64,000 nt of DNA from Bordetella bronchialis. Lineage in GTDB: Bacteria > Pseudomonadota > Gammaproteobacteria > Burkholderiales > Burkholderiaceae_B. Made by a program: the position numbers and the translations under genes. The stretch is taken from positions 5,704,001 through 5,768,000 of the forward strand of contig NZ_CP016170.1 in NCBI RefSeq assembly GCF_001676705.1. Direction: 5' to 3'. Shown here in pieces: positions 25,968 to 35,723 of this stretch. Numbering within the stretch: the stretch's first letter is position 1; each line of letters begins with the position of its first letter. Below the pieces are notes generated by a model. It was not told the origin of the DNA. It saw only the letters and a program-made list of their open reading frames with translations, and did not search any database.

Positions 25968-26930
25968 ATGAGAAAACCCGTCCCCACGATTGCGGCGCTG
26001 CTGTGCGCCTGGATGTGCGCCGCGCCGGCCCTGGCCGACTACCCGGACCGCCCCGTGCGCATGATCGTGCCCTTCGGCGCGGGCGGCGGCGTCGATGCGC
26101 TGGCGCGCCCGCTGGCCCGCGAGATGAGCCAGATCCTGGGCCAGAGCGTGATCGTCGAGAACAAGCCCAGCACCAACGGCCAGATCGGCATGACGGAAGT
26201 CGCGCGCGCCGAACCCGACGGCTACACCGTGGTGATGAGTTCTGCCGCCTATGCCATTACGCCGGCCTTCTACCAGGACCTGCCCTACGACATCCGCAAG
26301 GACTTCGCCCCGGTGACCATCCTGGCATCGAACCCGCTGGTGCTCGTGGCCTCCACGCATTTCAAGCCGTCCACCGTCCAGCAGATGATAGACATGGCTC
26401 GCGCCAAGGCCGGCTCGGTGAACTTCGCCGCACCGGGCAACAGCGGCATCCACTTCCTGGCCGGCGAACTGCTGGGCAGCATGGCCGGCGTGAAGTGGAC
26501 CAGCGTGCCCTATAAGGGCGCCGGTCCCGCCTTTCCCGACCTGATCAGCGGGCAGGTGGATGTGATGTTCGACAACCCGGCGTCCTCGCTGCCCTTCGTG
26601 CAATCGGGCCGCCTCAAGCTCATCGCGACCACGGGTCAGCAGCGCCTGGCCGCGGCCGGCAACGCGCCGACGGTGGCCGAGGTCCTGCCCGGCTTCGACG
26701 CGGCCAACTGGTTCGTGCTGGCGGCGCCCGCGGGCACGCCGCCGGACCGCGTCCGCAAGCTCTACGAAGCCAGCCAGCGCGCCATGAAGCAGCCCGCGCT
26801 GGTCGAATTCATGGACCGCAACGGCATCGGCACCATCCTGAGCACGCCGGAGGAAGCCGGACGCTACATCCAGTCCGAAGCCGCCAAATGGACGGGCGTG
26901 GTCCGCGATAACCGCCTGGCGGTCCAGTGA
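25968..26930 (+). CDS. Bug/TctC-family periplasmic receptor
   Basis: A 320-residue exported receptor. The signal peptide is MRKPVPTIAALLCAWMCAAPALA and the mature start is DYPDRPVRMIVPFGAGGGVDALARPLAREM. Family blocks include VIVENKPSTNGQIGM, EPDGYTVVMSS and YDIRKDFAPVTILASNPLVLV. It is followed after 84 bp by an aldehyde dehydrogenase gene, so its ligand may be converted to an aldehyde. It is the third receptor of this family within 8 kb. Confidence 0.93.
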   Translation: MRKPVPTIAALLCAWMCAAPALADYPDRPVRMIVPFGAGGGVDALARPLAREMSQILGQSVIVENKPSTNGQIGMTEVARAEPDGYTVVMSSAAYAITPAFYQDLPYDIRKDFAPVTILASNPLVLVASTHFKPSTVQQMIDMARAKAGSVNFAAPGNSGIHFLAGELLGSMAGVKWTSVPYKGAGPAFPDLISGQVDVMFDNPASSLPFVQSGRLKLIATTGQQRLAAAGNAPTVAEVLPGFDAANWFVLAAPAGTPPDRVRKLYEASQRAMKQPALVEFMDRNGIGTILSTPEEAGRYIQSEAAKWTGVVRDNRLAVQ

Positions 26931-27014
26931 AGCGCCGCCGGCCAGGGTGGCGCGGCGCGCGCGCCCGCACCTGAAACGCACGCCACATCGCACACAGCCT
27001 TATACGGAGCAGCC

Positions 27015-28493
27015 ATGCAGGATTTCCAGATGCTATGCAACGGCCGTTGGGTCAACGCCCAGGACGGCCGGTGGATCGAATCCTTCAATCCCTATACCGG
27101 CCAGGCCTGGGCGCGCGTGCCCCGCGCCGGCGCCGAGGATGTGGACCGCGCCGTTCAGGCCGCCCGCAATGCCTACCGGGATCCCGCGTGGCGCGGCCTG
27201 ACCCCCACCGCGCGCGGCGCCCTGCTGCGCCGGCTGGGCGACCTGATCGCGCGCGACGCCGACGAACTGGCCGCCATCGAGACCCGCGACAACGGCAAGC
27301 TGATCTCCGAAATGCGCGGCCAGCTGCGCTATATGCCGCAGTGGTATTACTACTTCGGCGGGCTCGCCGACAAGATCGAGGGCCGCGTCATTCCCATCGA
27401 TAAGCCGGACTGCTTCAATTTCACCTGCGACGAGCCGCTGGGCGTGGTGGCCGCCATCACGCCATGGAATTCGCCCCTGCTGCTGGCCACCTGGAAGCTG
27501 GCGCCGGCGCTGGCCGCCGGCAATACGGTGGTCTGGAAGCCTTCGGAGCATTCCACCGTCTCGGCCCTGGTTTTCGGCCGCCTGTTCGAGGAAGCCGGCT
27601 TCCCGCCCGGCGTGGTGAACATCGTCAGCGGCCTGGGCAGCGATATCGGCGAGGCCCTGGTCACGCATCCGGACGTCGCCAAGGTGGCCTTTACCGGCGG
27701 CGACCAGACCGGCCAGCACGTCTACGAAATGGCTGCCCGCGGCATCAAGCCGGTCACGCTGGAGCTGGGCGGCAAATCCGCCAACATCGTCTGCGCCGAC
27801 GCCGACCTGGACAACGCCGTCAAGGGCGCGGTCTCCGGCATCTTCGCCGCGACGGGCCAGACCTGCATCGCGGGCTCGCGCGCCCTGGTGCACCGCGACG
27901 TCCACGACGCCTTCGTGGAGAAACTCATCGCCTTCGCCCGCACCGCCCGCATGGGCGATCCCTCCCTGCCGGAAACCCAGATCGGCCCGGTCACGACCCA
28001 GCCGCAATTGGCAAAAATCCTGGACTACATCGACGTCGCCCGCGCGGAGGGCGCCCGCTGCGTGCTGGGCGGCACGCCCGGCAGCCGGCCGGAATGCGGA
28101 CGCGGTTGGTTCGTCGAGCCCACCGTCTTCTGCGACGTCAAGCCGGATATGCGCATCGCCCAGGAGGAAGTCTTCGGGCCGGTGCTTTGCGTCATTCCTT
28201 TCGACAGCGACGACGAGGCGATACGCATCGCCAACGACACGCGCTACGGCCTGGCGGCGGGCCTATGGACCCGCGACATGGGACGCGCGCTGAACCTGTC
28301 GCGCCGGCTGGAGGCCGGCACGGTATGGGTCAATACCTACCGCGCCACCAGCTATCTGTCGCCTTTCGGCGGCTATAAGCGGTCCGGGATCGGCCGGGAA
28401 AGCGGCCTGTCGGCCATCCGCGAATACCTGCAGGAGAAAAGCGTCTGGATAAGCACGGGCGGCGACGTTCCCAATCCCTTCGTGATGCGTTAG
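27015..28493 (+). CDS. NAD(P)-dependent aldehyde dehydrogenase
   Basis: A 492-residue aldehyde dehydrogenase. It has the oxyanion Asn region TPWNSPLLLATWKLAPALAAGNTVVWKPSE, the catalytic-Glu motif LELGGKSANIV, the nucleophile Cys in ATGQTCIAGSR, and EEVFGPVLCV. It oxidises an aldehyde to the acid in the cytoplasm. GGAG lies before ATG 27015. It shares its orientation with the Bug receptor upstream and the GntR regulator downstream. The substrate is not evident. Confidence 0.94.
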   Translation: MQDFQMLCNGRWVNAQDGRWIESFNPYTGQAWARVPRAGAEDVDRAVQAARNAYRDPAWRGLTPTARGALLRRLGDLIARDADELAAIETRDNGKLISEMRGQLRYMPQWYYYFGGLADKIEGRVIPIDKPDCFNFTCDEPLGVVAAITPWNSPLLLATWKLAPALAAGNTVVWKPSEHSTVSALVFGRLFEEAGFPPGVVNIVSGLGSDIGEALVTHPDVAKVAFTGGDQTGQHVYEMAARGIKPVTLELGGKSANIVCADADLDNAVKGAVSGIFAATGQTCIAGSRALVHRDVHDAFVEKLIAFARTARMGDPSLPETQIGPVTTQPQLAKILDYIDVARAEGARCVLGGTPGSRPECGRGWFVEPTVFCDVKPDMRIAQEEVFGPVLCVIPFDSDDEAIRIANDTRYGLAAGLWTRDMGRALNLSRRLEAGTVWVNTYRATSYLSPFGGYKRSGIGRESGLSAIREYLQEKSVWISTGGDVPNPFVMR

Positions 28494-28606
28494 GCATTCG
28501 CGCAACATGATGCGGGCGAACATTGCAACAGGGCGCCGGCGGGCGCGGGAGCAGTTAAAATGCCTCCCATTGCCGTTATGCGGCCAGCCATTTTCCGAAC
28601 TCACGC

Positions 28607-29329
28607 ATGAACGCCGTTGCCGCGCCTGAAGGCGATTTCAAAGTGCCGCGTGCCGCCTCGGTACTGCGGCACAGCGTTACCGAAAGCATACGCAACGCCA
28701 TTCTGGTGGGCCGTTTCCGGCCGGGCGAACGGCTGCCGGAACGCGAGCTTTGCGAGATGACAGGGGTGAGCCGCACGCTGGTGCGCGAAGCGCTGCGCCA
28801 ACTGGAATCCGAAGGCCTCATCCATGTGATCCCGCACCGGGGGCCGGTGGTGGACCGGCTGTCGCCGGAGCAGGCCGAAGGCATCTACCAGGTCCGCGAG
28901 GAACTGGAAGGCCTGGCCTGCCAACTCTTCGCCGAACATGCCAGCGATGCCCAGCGCAAGGCGCTGCAGGAAGCCTTCCAGGCACTGAAGCGGGCGATGA
29001 CGCACGGAACGGCGCTGGAACGGCTGACCGCCAAGAATTTCTTCTACCAGCAACTGCTGGATGGCGCGGGGAACGAGGCGCTGACAACAACGCTGCGCCT
29101 GCTCAATTCCCGCGTAATGCTGCTGCGATCCACGTCGATGCAGGCGCCGGGACGCGCCAAGAAAAGCGTCGCCGAACTCTCCGACGTGATGGATGCGCTG
29201 GCCGCACGAGACGGCAAAGCCGCCCGGCGCGCCGGCAGCCTCCACGTCCGCAACGCCGCAAAAGTCGCCATCGAGGTGCTGCGGCAAGGTGACGAAGCGG
29301 CGGAAGAGGAATCCGCGGCGGCATCCTGA
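28607..29329 (+). CDS. GntR-family transcriptional regulator with FCD domain
   Basis: A 240-residue regulator. The winged helix is residues ~20-85 (VTESIRNAILVGRFRPGERLPERELCEMTGVSRTLVREALRQLESEGL), followed by an all-helical FCD ligand-binding domain (VREELEGLACQLFAEHA ... NFFYQQLLDGAGNEAL). FCD regulators usually bind carboxylates and repress nearby catabolic operons. It follows the aldehyde dehydrogenase gene by 113 bp. The repeated GATTGTAT motif near 25.7 kb and 37.6 kb is a candidate binding site. Confidence 0.92.
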   Translation: MNAVAAPEGDFKVPRAASVLRHSVTESIRNAILVGRFRPGERLPERELCEMTGVSRTLVREALRQLESEGLIHVIPHRGPVVDRLSPEQAEGIYQVREELEGLACQLFAEHASDAQRKALQEAFQALKRAMTHGTALERLTAKNFFYQQLLDGAGNEALTTTLRLLNSRVMLLRSTSMQAPGRAKKSVAELSDVMDALAARDGKAARRAGSLHVRNAAKVAIEVLRQGDEAAEEESAAAS

Positions 29330-29448
29330 AGGCAGGATCGAATCACGGGCCGGGGTCGGCCTGCTCATGTGGTCTCTGGCGGGCGGCTGTCCCTGGGTGT
29401 CTTGCTCATGCCGGTTGTTTTCCTGGCGGGCGGTCCAGGTTGTCTCGG

Positions 29449-29665
29449 TCATGCCGTCCGTTGCGGATGTCTTGGTCATGCCGTCCGTTGCGGATGTCTT
29501 GGTCATGCCGTCCGTTGTGGATGTCTCGGTCATGCTCTCTGTTGCGGATATCTCCGTCATGCCGTCTGTTGCGGATATCTCCCGTCATGCCGTCTCTTGC
29601 GGATATCTCCGTCATGCTGTCTGTTGCGGATATCTCCGTCATGCCGTCTCTTGCGGATATCTCCG
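29449..29665 (+). repeat. 27-bp minisatellite, eight units (left arm)
   Basis: Units begin at 29449, 29476, 29503, 29530, 29557, 29585, 29612 and 29639 with the form tcatgccgtccgttgcgg plus nine more bases. Seven are 27 bp; the fifth is 28 bp owing to one extra C, which shifts every reading frame. There are no unique spacers, so this is not a CRISPR array. Confidence 0.92.
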
Positions 29666-29667
29666 TC

Positions 29668-30023
29668 ATGCCGTCCGTCGGTGGAGATGCCTGGCGTGTC
29701 CGGCCCGGTCGGCCGGTCCAGCGCCTTCGCGCTGGACTACCGCGTCGTCTTCCTCGTCCGGCGGCCGAAGGGGCGGTGGTTTTCTAGCGGCTTTTTTGCC
29801 CGGCCGACCTCCCTACGGAAGCCCTCGCGCGGCCTCCGACGGGCCGGCCCCGCCAGGCATCTCCCCCGCCGGACTCACGGGCTGCCTTAGAGTCGGTCGC
29901 TGGGGCGGTCGGTGTTCTTGGCCCTTCGTGGGCCGTGTTTCCGGGTTAAGGAAGATCTTGCGTTGCCCGTCGTTTTTGGGCCGCCCTGCGCGGCCCAAAA
30001 ACACCTACGCGGTCGGGGCATGC
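29668..30023 (+). repeat. 356-bp core of inverted repeat, left copy; possible structured RNA
   Basis: This is almost identical to the reverse complement of 31084-31439. It contains strong local hairpins: GTCCAGCGC and GCGCTGGAC around CTTC (29716-29737), and TTTTTGGGCCG/CGGCCCAAAAA (29973-29983 with 29991-30001). The latter has the shape of a bidirectional terminator. Strong conservation without coding sense suggests selection on RNA or DNA structure, recent duplication, or gene conversion. Confidence 0.8.
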
Positions 30024-30120
30024 GATGGTTGCCGGTAATACGACGGTTGCTTGTGATGCGACGGGCGTTGGTAGTGCGGCGGTCCTGGTAATGCGACGGT
30101 CCCGGTAATGCGGCGATCGG
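30018..30120 (+). repeat. 17/18-bp minisatellite, about five units (left arm)
   Basis: Degenerate units like gtcctggtaatgcgacg repeat every 17-18 bp, about five times. The other arm has about eleven units of the complementary sequence. Confidence 0.8.
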
Positions 30121-30237
30121 GGAATCGGAGTGGAATCTCGGCCCGCGCAGGTTGGGGGGTAACAAGGCGGTGTGGCGGGCCGCCCGCCGGCCCGCCACAC
30201 CGTAGCACCGAAGCTTGCCACGGACGGTGGCATAGGC

Positions 30238-30761
30238 GCGGCCGTCAGTGATAAGCGGTTGCAGCCCTATCCAATGGCGTCGGTGCTGCCATAAGTGGCG
30301 CAGGCATAGGGGCAGCGAGGGTGTCAGAAAATTTGTGTGTGGACGAGGGTGTCAGAAATTTTGTGTGTGTGGCCGTTACCTCAGTCGTCCAAGACAAAGC
30401 GCGGGAGTGTCAGGAATTTTGTGCTTGAGGCCTGACATGTCCAAAACGAAGCATGGATGGCGAACGGCGGTTTCGTCGCCGCGCGCGAATACCGTCCCAC
30501 ATCGATTCGACCTGTAAGTCGTTGGCGACCCAAGCAGGCCGTCGAAAATCGCCACGTCGGCATTCAGGGCATACGCCAGGAAGCAGGATACGACTGGCGC
30601 TCGACGCGCGCCTGGTCTCAATGCGAGACGGGTTGAGCAGCCGCGCGAACCCATTGCGGCCACGTGGCTGCGGGCGCAACGTGGCGGCTTCCGCGATATC
30701 AACCGCCGCCATCGAGTCTGGCCAGTACACACACTCCCTGCAATCGCGAGAGCGGCAGGCG
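30238..30761. other. Central ~520 bp between the inverted arms
   Basis: Apart from the three IS-end-like repeats, the centre contains no reading frame with a recognisable family. Open frames on the minus strand (for example 30376-30765) have no domain I know. It may be degraded insertion-sequence or unique spacer DNA. Confidence 0.5.
30321..30427 (+). repeat. Three insertion-sequence-end-like repeats in the centre
   Basis: GTGTCAGAAAATTTGTGTG starts at 30321, GTGTCAGAAATTTTGTGTG at 30349 and GTGTCAGGAATTTTGTGCT at 30407. All three have the same orientation and are separated by short spacers. They resemble terminal repeats of IS256-type (mutator) elements as I remember them; no transposase is present. 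They are probably scars of past insertions. Confidence 0.6.
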
Positions 30762-30887
30762 GCACCTATGCCAGCATCCGCGGCAAGCCTCGGTGCCACG
30801 GTGTGGCGGGCCGTGGGGCGGCCCGCCACACCGCCTTGTCTCCCCCACCCTTGCGCGGGCCAAGATTCCACTCCAGTTCCTCGACCT

Positions 30888-31090
30888 CCGCATTACCAGC
30901 AATCGTCGCACTACTAACGCCCGTCGCATTACCAGGACCGTCGCACTGCTAACGCCCGCCGCATTACAAGGACCGTCGCATTACAAGGACCGTCGCACTA
31001 CCAACGCCCCTCGCGTCACCGGAAACCGTCGCATCACAAGCAACCGTCGAATTACACTCCCCGTCGCATTAACAGCAACCACCGCATGCC
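30888..31090 (-). repeat. 17/18-bp minisatellite, about eleven units (right arm)
   Basis: Units such as cgtcgcattaccaggac and cgtcgcactactaacgcc alternate in 17- and 18-bp lengths. There are about eleven units, twice as many as in the left arm. Confidence 0.82.
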
Positions 31091-31435
31091 CCAACCGCGT
31101 AGGCGTTTTTGGGCCGCGCAGGGCGGCCCGAAAACGACGGGCAACGCAAGATCTTCCTTAACCCGGAAACACGGCCCACGAAGGGCCAAGAACACCGACC
31201 GCCCCAGCGACCGACTCTAAGGCAACCCGTGAGTCCGGCGGGGGAGATGCCTGGCGGGGCCGGCCCGTCGGAGGCCGCGCGAGGGCTTCCGTAGGGAGGT
31301 CGGCCGGGCAAAAAAGCCGCTAGAAAACCACCGCCCCTTCGGCCGCCGGACGAGGAAGACGATGCGGTAGTCCAGCGCGAAGGCGCTGGACCGGCCGACC
31401 GGGCCGGACACGCCAGGCATCTCCACCGACGGACG

Positions 31436-31570
31436 GCATGACGGAGATATCCGCAACAGATGGCATGACCGAGACATCCGCAACAGACAGCATGACCAAG
31501 ACATCCACAACGGACGGCATAACCAAGACATCCACAACGGACGGCACGACCAAGACACCCCCAACAGACG
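31436..31570 (-). repeat. 27-bp minisatellite, five units (right arm)
   Basis: Five exact 27-bp units start at 31436, 31463, 31490, 31517 and 31544 (gcatgaccaagacatccac plus eight bases). In one frame they read as repeats like MTKTSTTDG, but there is no surrounding protein context. Confidence 0.9.
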
Positions 31571-31705
31571 GCAATGAGCAAGACAACCTGATACGGCACC
31601 CTCAGACGACAAGCGCAAGATACCGCTCAGCCACCATCATCCGCGCCCTCACCCACGAACCCGTATCTCGGACAATGAAGCCCCGCCCCCCCACCATCGC
31701 GATGT

Positions 31706-32938
31706 CTATTTCTTGCCCGGCCAGATCGGCTGCGCCAGCGCAAGATTTTCAGGAAATACCGTCACCGGCACGCCGTTCTGCCATTGGATGATCGTCAGCG
31801 ATGCCCCAAGCCGGTGACCCGCCTCGTCGAATTTCAGCTCGCCGCCCGGAAAGTAAGGCGTCGGCCCTTCGTTCAGGCTGCGCATTGCCTGCGCCACGGC
31901 CTCGCGGTCGGCCTTGCCTGCTTTCTCCAGGGCCGCCTTGATGATCCACATATCGCCGTAGGTGGAGATGGCGTTCTGGGTCATCCAGGGTTCCTTGTAC
32001 TCCGTCTTCATCCGCTGGATCAGCCCTTCCTGGCCCTTCGCCCCCCAGTTTGCCACCGCCGACATCACCCCGTTCAGCAACTGGGGGCTTACCGTGTTCA
32101 GTACATCGGGCTCGGCGATCGCGATGCCGAACGAGATTACCGGGATCCGCACGTTCGTCTCGTTCATTTTTTCGAGAATCAGCTTCGCGTCCGAAATCAC
32201 CGTCGGCAGGAAAAAGACCAGGTCGGGGCGGCGCGACCGCACCCGCTGGATCAGCGACGACGCGTCCGACAGCGGTGGCGTGAACGTCTCGTCGACCACC
32301 AGCTCCAGATTGTTCTTCTGCAGCAAGCCGTCCTTCATCGCCTTCACAGAGGATAGCGACGCCGCCGTATTGTCGGTCAGGATGGCCACCGTCTTCGGCC
32401 GCTTGCCCGAGGCCTTCTCCGCCAGCTCCAGGATGATAGGCAGGGCGATTTCCGCCTGGCGGCCCGCCGTGGCGGAAGTCTGGAAGATGTACTTGAAGCC
32501 CCGTCCCGTGATCTGGTCGGAATACGACAGGGTCAGCATCGGCAGTTTGGCGCGTTCCGTCACTTCCGTGACGGCCAGCGTGAACGAACTCAGATAGGCC
32601 CCCGTTCCCGCCACCAGGTCCGGATAGTCTGCCACCATGCGCTGCGCCGCGCTCTTGGCTTTCTCCGTCGAATCGCCGGAATCCACCACCACCAGCTTCA
32701 GCGGCGCGCCGCCCAGCGCCTTGATGCCGCCCTGGGCGTTGATGTCTTTTACCGCCATCTCCGCCCCCATCCGCATCACCTGCCCGGGGCGGGCGTAAAG
32801 GCCGGACATCGGTGCGATCAGGCCCACGCTGACCGGTGTCGGATCGGCGGCCCGCGCGGGCGCCGGCAGGCCGGCGGACAGCATCAGGCCGCACAGGGCC
32901 GCCGCGCCGAGCAGGCGCGGTATCGTCAAGGTCTTCAT
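31706..32938 (-). CDS. Branched-chain amino acid-type ABC transporter substrate-binding protein (LivK-like)
   Basis: A 410-residue periplasmic binding protein. The signal peptide is MKTLTIPRLLGAAALCGLMLSAGLPAPARA, and the mature part begins ADPTPVSVGLIAPMSGLYARPGQVM, a type-I periplasmic-binding fold (VKDINAQGGIKALGGAPLKLVVVDSGDS). It is the receptor for the Liv-type permease/ATPases encoded upstream and the last gene of that operon, 120 bp after livF. LivK-like receptors in this group often bind aromatic or hydroxy-acids rather than leucine, so the ligand is open. AGGAGGAGA precedes the ATG. Confidence 0.92.
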   Translation of the reverse strand: MKTLTIPRLLGAAALCGLMLSAGLPAPARAADPTPVSVGLIAPMSGLYARPGQVMRMGAEMAVKDINAQGGIKALGGAPLKLVVVDSGDSTEKAKSAAQRMVADYPDLVAGTGAYLSSFTLAVTEVTERAKLPMLTLSYSDQITGRGFKYIFQTSATAGRQAEIALPIILELAEKASGKRPKTVAILTDNTAASLSSVKAMKDGLLQKNNLELVVDETFTPPLSDASSLIQRVRSRRPDLVFFLPTVISDAKLILEKMNETNVRIPVISFGIAIAEPDVLNTVSPQLLNGVMSAVANWGAKGQEGLIQRMKTEYKEPWMTQNAISTYGDMWIIKAALEKAGKADREAVAQAMRSLNEGPTPYFPGGELKFDEAGHRLGASLTIIQWQNGVPVTVFPENLALAQPIWPGKK

Positions 32939-33058
32939 TGTCTCCTCCTGTTAGCCCGGCCAGCGGGTCTCAAGGGTTGGCCCGCCTGGCGGGCCCGCAA
33001 GGCGGGCCCGGGTAGCGGTTGCGTTGGCGTCAGCCGCCAGCGGTTCTCAAGCGCTGCG

Positions 33059-33758
<700 letters not shown>

Positions 33759-33766
<8 letters not shown>

Positions 33767-35723
33767 CCTTGGCGCTCCACTTCTTGCCCAGGTAGGCCTC
33801 CACCACGCGGGTGTCGCGGGTGATCGACGCCGGGTCGCCCACCGCCAGCACCTCGCCATGGTCCAGCACGACGAACTGGTCCACCAGGCGCACCATGGCC
33901 TGCATGGTGTGCTCGATGATGACAATGGTGACGCCGTCGCGGGACAGCGAGCGGATCACGGCCAGCACGTCGTCGACTTCGCCGTGTCCCAGGCCGGCCA
34001 GCGTTTCGTCCAGCAGCAGCAGCTCGGGCTGGCCCGCCAGGGCCCGTGCAAGCTCCATCAGCCGCAACTGGCGCGTGGTCAGCGTGGACGCGACCTGGTC
34101 GGCGCAATCGGACAGCCCCACGCGCGCCACGGCCTGGCGCGCCAGCTCGCGCGCGTGCGCCTCGTTGTGGGCCTTGACATAGGCGCCCACCTGTACGTTC
34201 TGCAGCACCGTCAGGCGCATGAAGGGCCGCATGACCTGGAAGGTGCGTCCCATGCCGGCGGCACACAGCACGTGCGGCTTGCGTCCGGCCATGTCCACGC
34301 CGTTGACGCGCACCACGCCCGTGTCGGGCCGCAGGAAGCCGTTCAGCAGGTTGAACAGCGTCGTCTTGCCGGCGCCGTTCGGGCCGATGATGCCCAGGAT
34401 CATGCCGCGCCGCACGCTGAAGCTGACGTCCCGCACCGCCTGCAAGCCGCCGAAGCGGCGCGACACGTTGCGGACTTCCAGGATGGGCTGGCTGCCCGAT
34501 GCCCCCGCGCCGGCCTGGCCCTGGGCGGCGCCGCGCCGGGCCGCGTCGGCCGCGACGGCCAGCGTGGCCGACGCTTCGGACGCAGGCAGGGTCTCGAAGG
34601 CCATCGGCACGAATGCCGCCGCGCCATCGGCCATGCCGCGCAGGGCCGAAGACATCGCATTGCCGGCGCCCGCCGGCGCCGCGTGGCCATTGCCCATGGC
34701 CGGCGCCGGGGCAGCCGTCCGGCGCTCGTCCGGCGCGCCGCCCCTGGCCGCGACAACAGGGCCGCGGCCGTCGCGCCCGGCGCGGCGGCGCAGGTAATCG
34801 CGCGTCTTCCAGAACACCCCTTCCGGCGCCGCCAGGATCACCGCGATGATGGCGATGCCCAGGATCACGCCCTGTATGCCGGGATAGCGCGCGCCGAGCT
34901 CCGCATGCAGGATCTCGCCCAGGGGCACCAGGATTGCCGCGCCGATGATGGGCCCCCACACGGTGCCCACGCCGCCGAACATCGCCACCGTCAGCGCCTG
35001 CGCCGAAACCAGCATGCCGAACACCGACACCGGCGTCACCACCAGCAGCACGACGGCGTAGAAGGCCCCGGTGGCCCCCGCGATGGCGCCGCTCAGCGCG
35101 ATCGCCTTCAGCTTCCAGCGCAAGGTGTCGATGCCCGCGGCTTCCGCCGCCGCCTCGTTCTGCTTGATGGCGATCAGCGCCATGCCGAAGCGGGTGCGCT
35201 CCACATACCGTGTCAGCACCACGAACAGGACCAGCATGCACATCGCCACCACGGTATAAAGCCCGGGGTTGGAGAACTGCATATAGGCCGCGGCGTTCTC
35301 GCGCTTCATGGGGAAGGTCACTTCCTGGTAGCCCAGCCACTCGAAGACATACAGCAGGGCCAGCGGATAGGCCAGCATCGCCAGCGCGAAGTAGTGTCCG
35401 CGCAAGCGGAACGTCGGCAGGCCCACCAGCAGGCCCGCGGCGGCGCCGATGACGGCCGACACGGGAATCATCAGCCAGGGCGTCAGGTCCAGGTAGATCT
35501 GCGCCAGCACCGTGGCATAGGCGCCCAGGCCGAAGAAGGCCGCATGGCCGAAGGACACCAGGCCCGTGTAGCCGCTCAGCATGTTCCACGACAGGCCGAA
35601 GCAGGCCCAGACCAGCACCAGCGTGAAGATCAGCTGGTGATACGTGTTGTCGACGAGCAGGGCAACGGCGGGATACCCCACCGCCAGCGCCGCCAGCCAC
35701 CAGAAATGTCGCGGCCCGTTCAT
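33759..35723 (-). CDS. LivM-LivG fusion: ABC permease joined to ATP-binding domain
   Basis: A 654-residue natural fusion. Residues 1 to ~320 are a LivM permease (about nine membrane segments, VLVWACFGLSWNMLSGYTGLVSFGHAAFFGLGAYA, GVGTVWGPIIGAAIL). An Ala/Gly/Pro-rich linker of ~100 residues follows. The last ~240 residues are a LivG ATPase with LGIIGPNGAGKTTLFN, LTTRQLRLMELARALA and LLLLDETLAGLGHGEVD. The usual LSGGxxR signature is altered to LTTRQLR. ATG 35723 overlaps the stop of livH by 4 bp. The fusion is read straight through without a stop, so it is not a sequencing break. Confidence 0.92.

Larger units (their letters stand above)
29436..30237 (+). repeat. Left arm of a ~0.8-kb inverted repeat
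   Basis: This arm reads as the reverse complement of 30762-31590. From the outside inwards it holds an outer boundary CAGGTTGTCT (29436-29445), eight 27-bp tandem units, a 356-bp core (29668-30023), five to six 17/18-bp units, and a GC-rich stretch with the hairpin sequence GTGTGGCGGGCC. By direct alignment the cores differ at only about five of 356 positions. The innermost ~120 bp are more diverged. No credible protein is encoded in any frame. Confidence 0.9.
30762..31590 (-). repeat. Right arm of the ~0.8-kb inverted repeat
   Basis: This is the inverted counterpart of 29436-30237. Core 31084-31439 matches the left core except at about five positions. The outer boundary is AGACAACCTG (31581-31590). 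It differs from the left arm mainly in minisatellite copy number: five instead of eight 27-bp units, and about eleven instead of five 17/18-bp units. One arm difference turns an A-T pair of the terminator-like hairpin into a G-T wobble, leaving the stem intact. Confidence 0.9.

Noticed and set aside
28601..29560. Protein with MTKTSATDG-type repeats reading from the repeat block into gntR antisense
   Set aside because: One repeat unit has an extra base, the other part is antisense to the GntR gene, and the two arms do not keep a common frame.
29449..29665. CRISPR array from the regular 27-bp repeats
   Set aside because: Units are directly contiguous with no unique spacers and no cas genes are present; it is a minisatellite.
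29973..30001. Simple rho-independent terminator for gntR
   Set aside because: It is over 600 bp from the gntR stop and is part of the duplicated core, so it is treated as part of the repeat.
29193..30038. Extension of coding beyond gntR into the left repeat arm
   Set aside because: It is a different frame from gntR and consists of translated minisatellite and core repeat.
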